Positions 1 through 11,364 of a stretch of 32,247 nucleotides of DNA are shown piece by piece. This stretch comes from Bondarzewia mesenterica. Its lineage: Eukaryota; Basidiomycota; Agaricomycetes; Russulales; Bondarzewiaceae. The notes beneath the pieces are model-generated. The model was given only the letters and a program-made list of their open reading frames with translations, was not told the DNA's origin and ran no database searches. Both the position numbers and the translations under genes were made by a program. Position 1 is the stretch's first letter, and each line of letters begins with the position of its first letter. The stretch is from assembly GCA_004802705.1 (NCBI GenBank), contig SGPL01000380.1:1-32247 (forward strand), written 5' to 3'.

Positions 1-3000
1 CCTGCTGCGTAGTTGGGCGGGAGGGCTGATGGGGCGAGGGGAGGCGGGGGCCCTTGCGACATCGATGGTCCGGGTCCGGGTCCAAAGTTGCCGAAGGGTG
101 TGGGCGGGGGGAACGCGCGGGGAGACATTGCGGAACCTGGCATGTTGGGCCCGCCTGGGGAGTACATGGGTGTAGAGAGACCCGGCATGTGAGGCATCTG
201 CGGTGTCACGGGAATGATGGGCTGAGGGGTGGCCGTCACGACAGATGGACGAGAAGGAGGCTGTTGAGATTGAGGCAACTGCTGGAATAGAGGCTGTATA
301 GCCGTAGGCGCAAGCACGGGAAGAGGCGGAGGCTTGTTGAGGATCTTCTTCGGTGCGACGTTGTTTGGAGATCGTTGTGTCGATCCAGAGGCCGTCGCAT
401 TTCGAGGAGACGCAGGAGACCGTAGATGATTCTTCGCGGCAGCCGCACGCAGCTGCTGCTGCTCGCGGGCGAAACGTTCCTTGACCTCCTTCTCCTCTTT
501 CTCTTTTGTAGCCCTCCTCTCTCGTTCTTCCTTCTCCTGCTGCTCACGTTTCGCGGCAGCAGCAGCCCGTTCGGCCGCCAACTTTGCCTCCCTCTCCTCC
601 CTCACCTTCCGTTCTTTTTCCTCCCTCTCCCTCCGTTCTGCTTTCGCCTTCTCCTCGCGCTCTTTACGCTTTCGTTCCCTCTCTGCCTCCCTCTCCTTTT
701 CTTCTGCAAGGCGCTTGCGCCGCTCCTCTTCCTTCCGCTGCTTCTCCTCCTCTGCAGCCTTGCGCGCGGCCTCGCGTTTCAAACGCTCTTCCTCCCGCTT
801 CTTGCGCTGGACTTCCTCCTGTTTGGCCAACTTAGCCTTGACAGCAGCGTCTTCGGCTGCCTTCTCGGCTGCCCTCTGAGCGCGCTCCTCCTCCTTAGCC
901 ATTTTTTTGTAGCCTGAACAAGACACGCGCATTCAATCAAAGAGAGGAAAGATATAGCAAGGCGAATGCACTCACCGCTTCTTGTCCTTCTTCTTTTGGT
1001 TCTCCTTGGCCTTCCTGGCTTCGCGCTCCTTCGAAGCCTTGTCCTCATCCTCGAGCTCGCGCAAGAGTTGCAGCTGACGTTCCTGCGCGACTTTCTCGCG
1101 ATACGCTTGCAGTACCCGCTGCTCGAACATCCGCGCTGCGAAGATGGAGAACATTTTCTTGCCCTCCTCCATCTTTTGCTCCTCGGTCAAAACCTTACCA
1201 AAATCGACACGATCAGCTGGTCACGCGACCTCTTCGGCAGCCAACGTACCTCCTCTTCCTCCTCGTCATCCTCGTCTTCGTCCTCTTCCTCGTCCTCTTC
1301 ATCCTCGTCGCCTTCGTCCTCGTCGTCTTCGTCACTCCCCTCCTCCATGTCCTGTGTGGCCTCCTCTTCACGCTGCATCCGACGCTCCGCGAGCTGTTCC
1401 ATCATTTCCAAGAACTTCTGCCCATCGTTCTTGAGAAGATCGTCTGCTACGGTGAGGATGTTCCCTGAAAAAATGAAAGAGGAAGTCAACAGATCCATGC
1501 AAAAAGGCTGCAGGAAAACTCACCTGTCACAGCGAGGCTATTCCCAAAGTTGAATAGACCGCTCTGCCCGTTAGCCTTACCATTGGGAGCTGTCCTTCGC
1601 CCTCGCACTGGGTGTGCACCCGCTTGACGCTGGCTCTTGACCTCCTCCTCCTCTTCCACGTCACCCTCCTCCTCCTCGTCCTCCTCCTCGTCCTCCTCTT
1701 CCTCCTCATACTCTTCTTCCTCCTCATACTCCTCTTCCTCTCGGTCGTCCTCGCCAAACTCGCTCTCGTCCTGTTTGACGGTCTTGCGCCCGTTAGTCAT
1801 CACGGCGTGTTTCGACCGTGCAGTGTTGGGTGGACGAGGGTGACCAACGACGGCGCCGTTCTTGTCGAGCTCGACGCTGCCGGGGAAGGGGCCGGGGCCG
1901 GGTGGAGGAGGGAGGGTTCCGCCGGAGGACACGTAGCGCTGCTGGTAGTTCGCGTACTGTTCTAGCTCCTCGTAATAAGCATCGTACAGTACCTCGAGCT
2001 CTTCTTCAATCGCATTTCTGTGCATCGGCGAGCACGCAATGAAAATCCAAAAAAAAAGCGACGGAGAGATTGGCAGGAAAGCAGAAGTGATGATCAGCGG
2101 AAAATTTTCTCGAGCACATAAAACGAGGGGGACAGACCGCTTCCTTCCACAGACTGCACAGCTGCAGCTATGTTTCTGCTGCTCCTTCATCTTTTTGAGT
2201 ACGGCCTCCTTCTCTACCTTGACGAGGTTGCGCCGCTCTTGCTCGCCTAACCCGAGCCAGAACTCCTTGATGCGTTCTCGCTCTTCGGTAGTGCTGGTGC
2301 TCCATATCTTGTTGTTCTTCTGATTTGAAGTGGTCGTTCGATGGGCGGAAGCATTTGAGGATGGAGGCGATGGATGGTGATGAGGATGATGGTGTGGGTA
2401 CGGGTGTGGGATGGGAGCCTTTGACGCAGCGCGTGATGTGGTTGTCGTCGTCGTCCGAGCTGGAGGGGGCTGTGGCTGGTGAGCGTAATTCATGGGCTGT
2501 TTTCCAGCAGCGCGAGAGCTTGGAGGATGGACGGCGGGGGGCGGGATGCGAGCGGCGGGCATGGGTTGACGGACGCGCTCAGCATCTGCCCGAGAACCGT
2601 TTGTCGTCGTCGGACTCGTGGGAATTTCCGGCGTGCCTCCGGCTGTTCCGGGCCCTTTTTTCTTTTTCTTCTTGTTTTTCTTGCCGGCCTCGGCCTGTGT
2701 ATCCTGCGGGCGCTCGCTGTACCGGGCGTCGAGCGCGTCGATATGCTGGACGGTGACCGGCAGCACGAGTTCGTCCCGCACGTTGTCGTCCACCTCTTCC
2801 TCACTGTCATATTCATCATCGCGCTCTTCCTCAACTAGCACAACTTCGTCGGGCAGGGGCAGAGGACTTCGCGGAGGCTGACCTGGCCCGTCGAGCCCGC
2901 CGTTCGCAACCTGCTCCATTGCGAGGTGGAACGCCGCGTCTGAGAATATAGACGGGTCTACAGGCAGCTGCAACGACCTTGGCCAACCCAGAGGCCCTCC

Positions 3001-3615
3001 TCCCAGCCCATTCACCCCGCCCCCGACAGCGCCCCCGCGTCCTTGCGTCTTGGCGTCTCCCACCATTTGCTGAGCGATCGCGTACATAGCCTGCGCCTTT
3101 GCCCGCTCGTTACCACCTGAACCCGTCTGAGAGTAAGTGTTCCGTACAAAGTTGCGTATGTGCGCCGGCAGCGACGCCCAGTACTCGTCGTCCGACGCGA
3201 TCCCCCCCGCCGGGTCCGCATCCATCCTCCGATACAGTTCGTTTGCCGTCGCGAGCAGCTCCGCCTGCGCCGCCTCTGTCGCGTGCACTGGTGCGCCCGC
3301 ACCCGCAGAGTTGGAGAGCGATGCCGTCGCCGAGACGTGCACCGACTCGAGCTCCGCGGACAGCAGGCCGACCGAGTCGACGTCCAGCACGTCCTCCTCA
3401 CCCTCGACGGCGGCATCGTCCTCGTCTTCTAGCGTCGCAGGCATCGTGAGTGCGTCCATGTGCATCTTGCCCTTGCCCTTCTTTTTCTTCTTCTTCTTGC
3501 CGTTCATGCCATCGCCCAGCACAGATGCGTCTGTCTCAGGCATGGGTGGCTGAATGTAGTGTGCAGGCGCCGCGCGAATGGGCTCCTTCGCCTTGTGGGC
3601 CCTGGTCGCAGCCAT
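1..3615 (-). CDS. NST1: NST1-like stress response protein (3' end outside window)
   Basis: Recognised by order and composition as the fungal NST1 family, linked in yeast to salt-stress tolerance and mRNA-processing factors. Exons (minus): 3615-2138, 2017-1524, 1464-1250, 1193-976, 913-<1. The start at 3615 ([12 protein letters not shown]) is preferred over an in-frame ATG at 3759, because conserved sequence begins there. In order: a Lys-rich patch, acidic stretches, a Pro/His-rich linker, the conserved block [20 protein letters not shown], a Cys cluster ([12 protein letters not shown]), then [19 protein letters not shown] long Glu/Asp run follows, then [20 protein letters not shown] and a very long charged coiled coil of Lys/Glu/Arg that ends in a Pro-rich tail at the left edge. 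Exons 1-4 join in phase. The exon 4 to exon 5 junction does not, because of one extra A in a 7-A run (902-908). The protein is probably cytosolic or nuclear. Family call is firm; the last junction is not. Confidence 0.88.
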
Positions 3616-5352
3616 GAAAGTAGACAAATATCGACAAGAGTGAACCGTAAGCAATGGGAAGGAATGAGAACTGGATTTGGCCGATAATCGTGTCAGACGG
3701 AGTTCGCGCAAGTGGTCAATGCACTCGCACCTGTAGATCGAGTATGAGCACGGAGCCAACGGAGTATGAGTCTATGAGAGCAAGTGGTCCAAAGGTCACA
3801 CCCGAAAATCAATGTGCGCCTCTCTTACCCGATTGAGTAATTTGTTCCCACGCCTCTTCGAAAGCCTCCATTTGTCCCCAACGATTTCGCTGATTTTCAC
3901 TGCTCCCATCCGCTGGAATTAACATCTGTACATCGGGCTGATGGCATCATATCCATCGCAGGAGATTCATATTTTATTTTGGTGGTTACACCGAGTCGTC
4001 TATGATATCATTATACGGCACCGGCGTGGCTGTGCTCCGAATCCCGATTGTATGCCCGGCGATGACCGACGAGAAACTTGTACCTTTCCTCTTATCCACC
4101 ACGTACCGTGTCGCACATCAACACGTTGCCTAGATCTTATTGTGCTCCACATTCTGATACAGTAACACCTTTACTGATGAGGGTGGCTTTTTCGTTTCAG
4201 GATGCCTCTCCTGGCTGCTGACAGCATTGACTACTCAGTGAGTGAACCTTCGATCAAGTTCTGCTCTTCGACACGCCCATTTCTTGCGGCTCTCGGTCTG
4301 TCCTTCTCGTTCAACCATCTTACGGCGACCTTCCCTCTTCTGCCGCCTTATACCCTCCACGGATACGGAGATGAACCTTCGATCTCCTTTTGAGTCGGTC
4401 TCCGTTCTGCGCTCTCGCAAATATCCTGTAAAGAAGTCCGTCACTGCGAAGTGGAGTCATTATATCCGGTGCATGATCACTGCCTTCTGCTCGGTCTCTT
4501 CGTGTGTAACTAGCCGTGGTTCCAAGACTTGTGGTCCCCGAGGCTTTCAATTGCTCTTCCTTAATCTTCGTGGCACGTCTGGATAAGCCTCAAGCTGCCT
4601 CAAGGGCCTGGTTCAGAAGATGGCGACCTACAGTGTAAGTCATACGAGCACACGTGACATCTCGTACTGGACTCACCGTGCTTCCTGGATGCCCACCTGC
4701 TTTGAATCTCCCTTCCTTTTAATTTGCTCAGAATTTGCATCAGGTGGACCTACCCGTCGTGAATACGAGTTGGGTCGGCAGCATTGAGTTGACCCAGTCC
4801 GTGGGCGTCTCTGTCTGTGTGACGTGAGCACTCTCAGGCTCTGAATACATGGTTGACGTAGACTTCGCTGCCGCAAGGTATGTGACCATCGGAAGAATTG
4901 AGAAGATCTTGTATGTTCTACTGCAAGATAGGACTTACAGTTTAATAAGGCAGATGGAGGATGTGCCTTTACGAGATGCACCAGATGATAAGTTCTGATG
5001 TTGTAATGTCACATCCTGTTATTTTCTTTTCCGAGGTCAAGTACCAAGAACGGTTCACACGAGTTCACAATTTTCACCACAATGGATAGGGACGGTGAGG
5101 GCCGAACGTGTTCAAGTCTCAAGGTACGATGCACAGGTATTGATAACGATGACAGAACGTTGTAAAGCATATAATTGACGAAGCCTCGGTACTGTACACT
5201 TCTGTCACAGAACACGCATATCTGCATGCGCCAGGTTAGTCGCGTACTTGATGGCGATGACATCCTTATCATACATACACAATGACACAAACAAAAGGCC
5301 AGAATATAAAAATGGTGCGCGCGAACAGAACAGCTTTGCACGAAACGCTACA
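3616..5352. other. Intergenic stretch without a supported gene
   Basis: This 1.7-kb stretch lies between the start of the NST1-like gene and the stop codon of the acyl-CoA oxidase gene. It must hold the NST1 promoter (from 3616 upward) and the oxidase 3' UTR (just below 5353). Short ORFs of 60-115 codons occur on both strands. None shows family-like sequence, a low-complexity signature of coding DNA or a convincing chain of phase-compatible splice sites. A pyrimidine-rich run ending in CAG before 4201 looks like an isolated acceptor but leads into no recognisable exon. Confidence 0.5.
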
Positions 5353-8161
5353 TCAGAGCTTCACACCATTCTTCTTCGCAAGTCTTCGACCTCGTTCAAG
5401 GATCGGCTTGATATATTTCTGTTCACAAAAGAATTCAGAAAACAAAAAGATATCGTACACAAACAAACGACGTGCCTTGTAACCTGGGGTGACCTCCTGT
5501 TCATTGAGCGGCTCACTCTGGATCCTCTCCCACAACGTCTGATACACTCTGCCATCATACACACCAAGTGCACTGCAGCAGTCCGCGTTATTCATTACAA
5601 CAGCATAAAATTTGCCGAGCGGCTCACCTGTCCAACTCCCAGTCTGTATATCCAAACGCGTCGCTGAGCGCGATGGCTTCCAGCAGCAACTGCGAACACA
5701 CTCCTGCGATCGCAGCACGTAGGTCGTGAGCAGGATCTTTCAAATTGTCGGTCCCTTCATACGACCTAGTGGGCAACAAGCCGAAGGACAGCAAGTCGAC
5801 TAGGCCAGTTTCAACTGTCACTAGAAGGTACTAACAAGGACCACGCGCATTAAATCGTGTAGTTCCCGTATGTCCTCGCAGACAAGGCACGCGTACCAGG
5901 GTATACAACTGTCTGACGACTTGAGCATCTTGCTCCGCAAGAGAAGAGCCCGACAGGTTCTTGATCATCTCCCCAACCTGCGTAGCCACAAACGCCTCGG
6001 TCACCGCGTTGGAGACGCGCTGCGCTGCGTTCGCATCCTGGCTTCCGGTCGATTGAGCGTGCGCTTGCACGACAAATGCGGCGCGCCACTCGAGTGCAAG
6101 GACAAGTGTATCAGGGTCTCTCCAAGCGGATGGCGAAGACAGGCTTGGCGGTGCGGGTTGTGGGGCAATCAGCAGACGTAGGTATCGCGACGACGGAGAG
6201 AGCTGGTCTGCGGAAAGTCCAGAAGAGGCCTTGAGAGCATGGTATGCCTTCAATGCAGCCCGTACGACCTGGTGATCAAGAACGAAGTTGTCCCCTTCAT
6301 AACTGCTCAAAAGTCAGCATAAGTTCAGTTCATAACTGACGGGGAGATGATGGTGGTGACGGCGTGCGCACGTAGCAGCCGGAAGGTATTCCGCATAAAT
6401 TCTACCAAGCCCGGCGAAGGCGCTGAACCCATGCCCGCCCATCGACCGTCGCGCGGTTTCGATGTCGCGGGTCGCGGCAGTCGTTACTAAGACCTTCAGC
6501 CCGCTCGTCGTCGCGTGCATTTCGGCCAGCGTGGACGTGTCGCCTTGGGCGAGGCGCGCAGACGTGCTTTCAAATGTGCTGGTCTACAAAATTCGTGAGA
6601 CAAACGTACGAAACGAGCAATCGGAGGGCATACAAGTTGACGGCCGAGTTGGATGAATACATATGCCCGTGCGAGGATTGGGAGAAGTCGGTAGTAGGTG
6701 GATGGATATAAGATGACTTGTTGCTCTGGTCCATCTGCATCCTTGTTGCCCTGCCGGCGCACAGTAGCATAGCGGAGAGATATCGTGGCCGCTGCCCACC
6801 TGTTAAGTCGGCTGAGAACTTCTTGTCACGTCAAATTCATACCTTTTGCTATGACCCAACCAGCAGATGTGACCATTCTACTCATGAGCAGCGCATGAGT
6901 TGTGGGATGGATGGCTAATTGATGGTGTGTCCCTTACCCGGAACGTATATAAAGCATCTGAAAAATGAAGTCTATACTGAAGAACGATGCTGCGACGGTC
7001 CAAATTACTCACCCCTCCATAGCTCATTTTTGCATGGGGAGGGCGAACGTATTTCCCCTCCTTCGTAACCTCTGCAAACTGTGAGAGCATGTTACCTCGA
7101 GGTATGCGGATATGGTCAAAGTGGGCAAAGCCATGGTCCATGTTAGCCCATCCACCCATGGCCTTCGGGCCTAAAATGCATTGTCCGCGGAAAGTTTCAA
7201 TTTCGATTCATCTCTCACGTACCGATGTCACCGATCCTGATGCCAGGAAGAACCGTGTGGTCCACTATAGTCAGAAGTGAGCTGATGTGTCTTTGCCTTG
7301 AGTTGCTGAGAAATGGGTTCACCCAACGAGCGCAACTGAACAAAGAAGAGATGTGGACCGACGTCATTTCCATCTGGCAAAATCAACTTTGCTTGAACAA
7401 TTCCATGCGTTGCTGTCTTCCCCAAACCACCGATCCACCATTTAGAGCTCGTGAGAGTCGGCGAATTTATCTCAAACTCTTGTGTGTCCGGGACGAATGT
7501 GGCCGTCGTTTCCAGTGCCGAGACGTTACTTCCGTGGCCCAGCTCTGTCTGCATGTAGCAACCAATGATACCGCGGTGCTTTACCAGCGCACCATACCTC
7601 TCCTGAAGGCTCTCAGAACCCTGACTCATAAAGACAGGTTCGAATGCTTTGTGATTTCAATTATCAGCTTTACAACGTCTGTGGTTGACTTAATATATAG
7701 CTACCTATATTATGCAGATTTATGGGCACTCCGTCATCAATCAGGTTCCAGGCGTCTGCGGTCTCAGTAGGAGACCAACCAAGACGTTCCTCGAGGTCAA
7801 AGACGCGTTCCATCAAAGCAAGAGCTCGGTTGAAGCGCTCGCTCCGCGTCATGAAGACTCTAAATTGAGATCAAAGTATGAGCAAGTCTCCAGTACATAC
7901 CGTCCTGCGCTAGCTGAACGTTGTACCTTCGCGACTTGTCAAAAACGGGATCAGCAGACAACACACGAACAATGGCTTCATGTTGTTCCCATTGCTTCTG
8001 TCCATCTAAACAGATCATAATCATACTGTAAGAAAAAATAATTGATGAAACTCACCATACAAATATTTGCGAACTTCAACGACATCTACGCTAGCTGTTC
8101 GACGTGCATGTTCCAGGTCCAGTGTGGTCTGTTCGCTGGCTGCTACTTTGCTGGAGCTCAT
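5353..8161 (-). CDS. POX1: Peroxisomal acyl-CoA oxidase
   Basis: FAD-dependent oxidase for the first step of peroxisomal fatty-acid beta-oxidation (acyl-CoA + O2 to trans-2-enoyl-CoA + H2O2). Exons: 8161-8056, 8005-7927, 7859-7705, 7646-7323, 7264-7223, 7170-7013, 6957-6938, 6877-6843, 6791-6634, 6583-6372, 6302-5897, 5830-5628, 5572-5476, 5418-5353. They sum to 2,061 nt, a 686-aa protein, the usual family length, and every junction keeps phase. Family marks: MQTELGHGSNV near residue 150, KWWIGGLGKTATHG, GGWANMDHGFAHFDHIRIPR, RYATVRRQ, ARRSMGGHGFSAFAGLG, and YEGDNFVLD (431-439), whose Glu is the catalytic base in characterised oxidases. The last intron appears to be GC-AG. The C-terminus ends VKL, a poor match to the canonical PTS1. 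An in-frame ATG at 8215 could add 18 residues, but the shorter start fits better. It is transcribed divergently from the permease at 8619. Confidence 0.95.
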
Positions 8162-8618
8162 GAATGAATGATTTGTACCAAGAGCCGGATCAGTCGTGAA
8201 TACTATCGTCTGCAAGCAGTTGAGAGTTGAGGACTTTTGGTGACCTCTGCAAGGTTGGGCGTTTGAACACTGGAGAAACTACAGGATCATTTGTACTTGT
8301 GCTGTTGACTGAGGCTTCTGAAAGTTCTTGAGCGCCGGGTTATGACCGAGCCGGAAATCAATGGGACCGGTATGAGGCCGATATGTAAGGTAAGATAAGA
8401 TAAGAACATAACCCCATGCATTCAACCACTGGATTCAACCGCCTCTGACTCACTGCCACCTGCTAGAGAGCTTAGTTTTCCCTTTCTGCATCTGCCAGTT
8501 GTTTGGATCTCAGATTACACTAGTCATCAATTATCAGGAATGAACTCACAGTAGACCATCATCTCACAGCCGACACGGACTCTACTTTGAATACCATATT
8601 CTTCTCTATTTTTCTGCA
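8162..8618. promoter_or_regulatory. Shared divergent promoter with tandem GATAAG sites
   Basis: This 457-nt gap separates the start codons of the leftward acyl-CoA oxidase and the rightward permease. Two overlapping GATAAG motifs lie at 8394-8399 and 8399-8404, about 215-225 nt upstream of the permease ATG. GATA factors of the AreA/Gln3 type bind HGATAR and control fungal nitrogen-source genes, so these sites suit an amino-acid permease. CGG/CCG triplets cluster at 8336-8380 (CCGG at 8351 and 8367). They resemble zinc-cluster factor sites, but their spacing does not match the oleate response element. No clear TATA box was found for either gene. Function is inferred from motifs only. Confidence 0.45.
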
Positions 8619-10935
8619 ATGGCACGAATGTTGTGCTCCGATCACGAGGAAGGGTCAGCAAGCACATCTGCGCCTAAATTCGTCGAAGGCACTTCAAATA
8701 ATGGAGACCAGGAGGAGGATAGCATCGACCTCGATATCTCACTAACTCCTGGTGCACCTGTTGAGCAGGTATGTCTGGCGATCCTTACGTTGAGATTGCT
8801 TCAAAAACGAGACGCTGTTGCGTGTAGAGGAGTCCTTTAGGACGACAAGTTACCATTTACTCTGCAGTCACATTAAATCTTGGGGAGTTGCTTGGATCAG
8901 GGATTTTCTCCGTCCCTGGAGTCGTGTTAAACTCGGTCGGTTCAGTTGGCTTGCTACTCGCGTACTGGATCATAGCCCCGATATTTGCATGCGGTGAGCA
9001 TACCCATTCTCAAATTTACCCGAGACCTTCATCTCCGTGTTGCGGTCTCATACACAGTTGCTCTTCTCGCATACACCGAGCTCGCAAGCATGTTTCCACA
9101 CAGATCGGGAGCAGAGGTCGTTTTTCTCGAGCAAGCATATCCACGACCACGATTTCTCGTGCCCATATCTTTCGCTGTGTCCACAGTACTGTTATCGTGA
9201 GTCCTATTTTTCTCCTTTAAAGATCACGTTCACAGTTGCTATCTGGCGGCCATCAAAAAAGATTTAGCGCTACGAATTCTATCGTATTCGCACAATACGC
9301 TTCTGCCATCTTTGACATTGATATCACTGGATCTCGTCAGACTGCATTTGCTTTAGCTGTCGTGACTTTTTGTGTCGCAGGTACGACCAGATTGATCTCA
9401 GTAGTCCTTGATCATCATAACACTGCAGACAGTCGTTGGCATCTCCACCAAGTGGGCTCTACGAATTGTGACAGTGTTGACGACGTTTAAGATTCTATCA
9501 CTTATCTTGTGAGCTCTAGAAAAGTACACATTCTTCGGGGCTCTGCGTATTGATCATGCACATAGCGTTTCAGGAACTGGGTTAGCTGTGCTTCTCGGCT
9601 TCACCCACATCAGCGACCCGTTTGCCAATTTCCATCACATATGGCACGGCAGCACCACGAATCCTAACTCACTCGCCACCGCGCTCGTCAAGACGAACTT
9701 CGCATTCGTAGGATGGGCGAACTCTTTTAACGTCCTCAGCGAGGTCAGGGGCGCAGACCCGGTCCGGACTGTGCGCAATGCGGGACTTATCTCGCTCGCG
9801 ATGGTGACATTGCTCTTCTTTCTCACCAACCTCGCGTATGTCGCCGCGGTACCTGCTGAAGAAATCAAGGAATCTGGCCAACTCGTTGCGGCACTCTTTT
9901 TCAAACGGGTCTACGGTGAACATTGGGCTTCCAAGATCCTACCTTTAATGGTAGCATGCAGTTGTGTGGGAAACATTGTAGGTAACTTAGACTGAGCCTA
10001 AAATTAACTACAAGTGACGCTGTGAGCTCTCAGATCGCTGTTGTGAGTGCTTCGGCCCTCGCATAGCTTCGTCATTATCATAAACATTGTCTCTCAGACT
10101 GTTGGTCAAGCTCGCGTCCTACGCGAAGTTGCCCGTCAAGGCCTCTTGCCATATCCCGAATTCTTCGCATCCACCAAGCCATTTGGAACGCCCTTGGCGC
10201 CCGTGTCGCTCAAATGTGTTCTCACCGTCATCGTCCTCCTTTTGCTCCCGGCCAAAGATGCGTTCAGCTTCATGCTCGATCTCACCTCTTATCCAAACCT
10301 GGTATGTCCTCGCTCCAGTGAAAACTGAGCTCCAGACCTCCCACTGAATTTTATTGTCATCACAGATTTTCGCGGCTGCCACCGCGATCGGCGTTTGGAG
10401 ACTTCGGCGTAAAAGAGCCCTTGCCGGGATTGCTCCATCCCCATTCCAGGTCTGGAACTTTGTCGTTGGTTTGTGGCTCGTACAGTGCATTTTCCTCCTC
10501 GTCATGCCTTGGTTAGTTTTTCGCCCTCGACCGCACAATCCGATTTCTTGACAGGCTACATAACAGGGTTCCACCCGAACGCGGCCGTGGCGATGTATCG
10601 TTCTGGTATGCGACGTAAGCACAGCATCAATCTCGTTTATGGAGCCGAGCTCAACCCTGAGATTATAGCTATTGTACAGTAGGGCTCGGCGTCCTCGCTG
10701 TAAGTCCCTCTACCTCTGTTTGCCGTACAGGCTTCTTCAATCTGACGATATTCCGGGAATCCAGTTCTGCGGGATTTATTACTACATCTGGATCGTCCTT
10801 CTTCCGCGATTTGGGGGATACCGGATAGTGGAAGAAATTATCGAGCTGGACGATGGCGCTCGTACTACACGCCTTGCGCGGAAATACGAGAGGCGTTCCG
10901 ACTCGGAGCAGCAAGCTCTTCTCTCGAATGACTAA
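8619..10935 (+). CDS. MUP1: MUP1-type (LAT family) amino-acid permease
   Basis: APC-superfamily permease of the fungal LAT group that includes the high-affinity methionine permease Mup1. It would import an amino acid, plausibly methionine, at the plasma membrane. Exons: 8619-8768, 8828-8993, 9058-9196, 9268-9380, 9433-9508, 9566-9977, 10034-10042, 10098-10301, 10366-10511, 10555-10614, 10669-10699, 10765-10935. The sum of 1,677 nt (558 aa) stays in phase throughout. A hydrophilic acidic N-terminus of about 50 residues leads into LGSGIFSVPGVVL, the unwound first helix of the fold. Later come AYTELASMFPHRSGAEVVFLEQ, FVGWANSFNVLSEVRGADPVRT, TVGQARVLREVARQGLLPYP and roughly 12 hydrophobic helices. 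The C-terminus is charged and soluble. The exon at 10034-10042 has only nine bases but is needed to join GNI to TVGQ. Substrate specificity cannot be read from the sequence. GATAAG sites upstream fit nitrogen control. Confidence 0.9.
10034..10042 (+). other. 9-nt microexon of the permease gene
   Basis: The nine bases ATCGCTGTT (Ile-Ala-Val) are flanked by CTCTCAG on the left and GTGAGT on the right. The two flanking introns, 9978-10033 (56 nt) and 10043-10097 (55 nt), have the usual size for this window. With the microexon the protein reads GNI-IAV-TVGQ, which fits the family pattern around GNVxAVTxxQ. Skipping it also keeps frame but removes three conserved positions. Confidence 0.75.
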
Positions 10936-11364
10936 CTGTTTCACTTTGCATTCTTCCCCCATCATGTGCAGGTCCTGTATCATAACTCCTTCTAGATCTT
11001 GCCACTCCATTTCTGTTTTGTTTTTTTCCTTCTTCAAGCCCAAGCTTGAGAGTGAGTCAGACTATGTGTTCAATATGATCAAGCTCAGGACATCCGGAAA
11101 GGTGACCAAGACAACCTCTACATCAGTCAGATGGGTGGCTTCACTTGGAGCCTGCAGATGTGGCCGAAGCTTGAAGCTTGAAGGAGAAAGGGTGAGTGAA
11201 GTACTTGTAAAACCCAAGTAGAAAGGAAACAAATCAAAGATCGTCGAACATGCTCGCGGAGTTTGTCATGCAATGACGCAATAAAATCCGTCGGTACTGG
11301 TATATAAGCAACCTTCGAGTCGACGAATCCAATGAAACATCTCTTCACTTCGACTATTCACACC
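10936..11364 (+). promoter_or_regulatory. Permease 3' flank and SDR promoter with TATA box
   Basis: This gap holds the 3' UTR of the permease and the promoter of the rightward SDR gene. A TATA-like element (TATATAAG, 11301-11308) lies about 60 nt before the ATG at 11365. A pyrimidine-rich leader with CAC repeats follows, a common arrangement in highly expressed fungal genes. The rest shows no gene. Confidence 0.55.

Noticed and set aside
426..2042. Long plus-strand ORFs rich in Leu/Ser/Pro opposite NST1
   Set aside because: They are the antisense of Lys/Glu-rich coding repeats. Their Ser and Leu runs are what reversed GAG/GAA and AAG codons produce. NST1 on the other strand has family-conserved blocks.
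4202..4586. ORFs of 63-114 codons with an acceptor-like CAG just before 4201
   Set aside because: No recognisable protein sequence, overlapping ORFs in several frames, and no chain of compatible exons.
10119..10622. 167-codon minus-strand ORF opposite the permease
   Set aside because: It lies across permease exons that are firmly placed by family motifs, and its own translation resembles nothing known.
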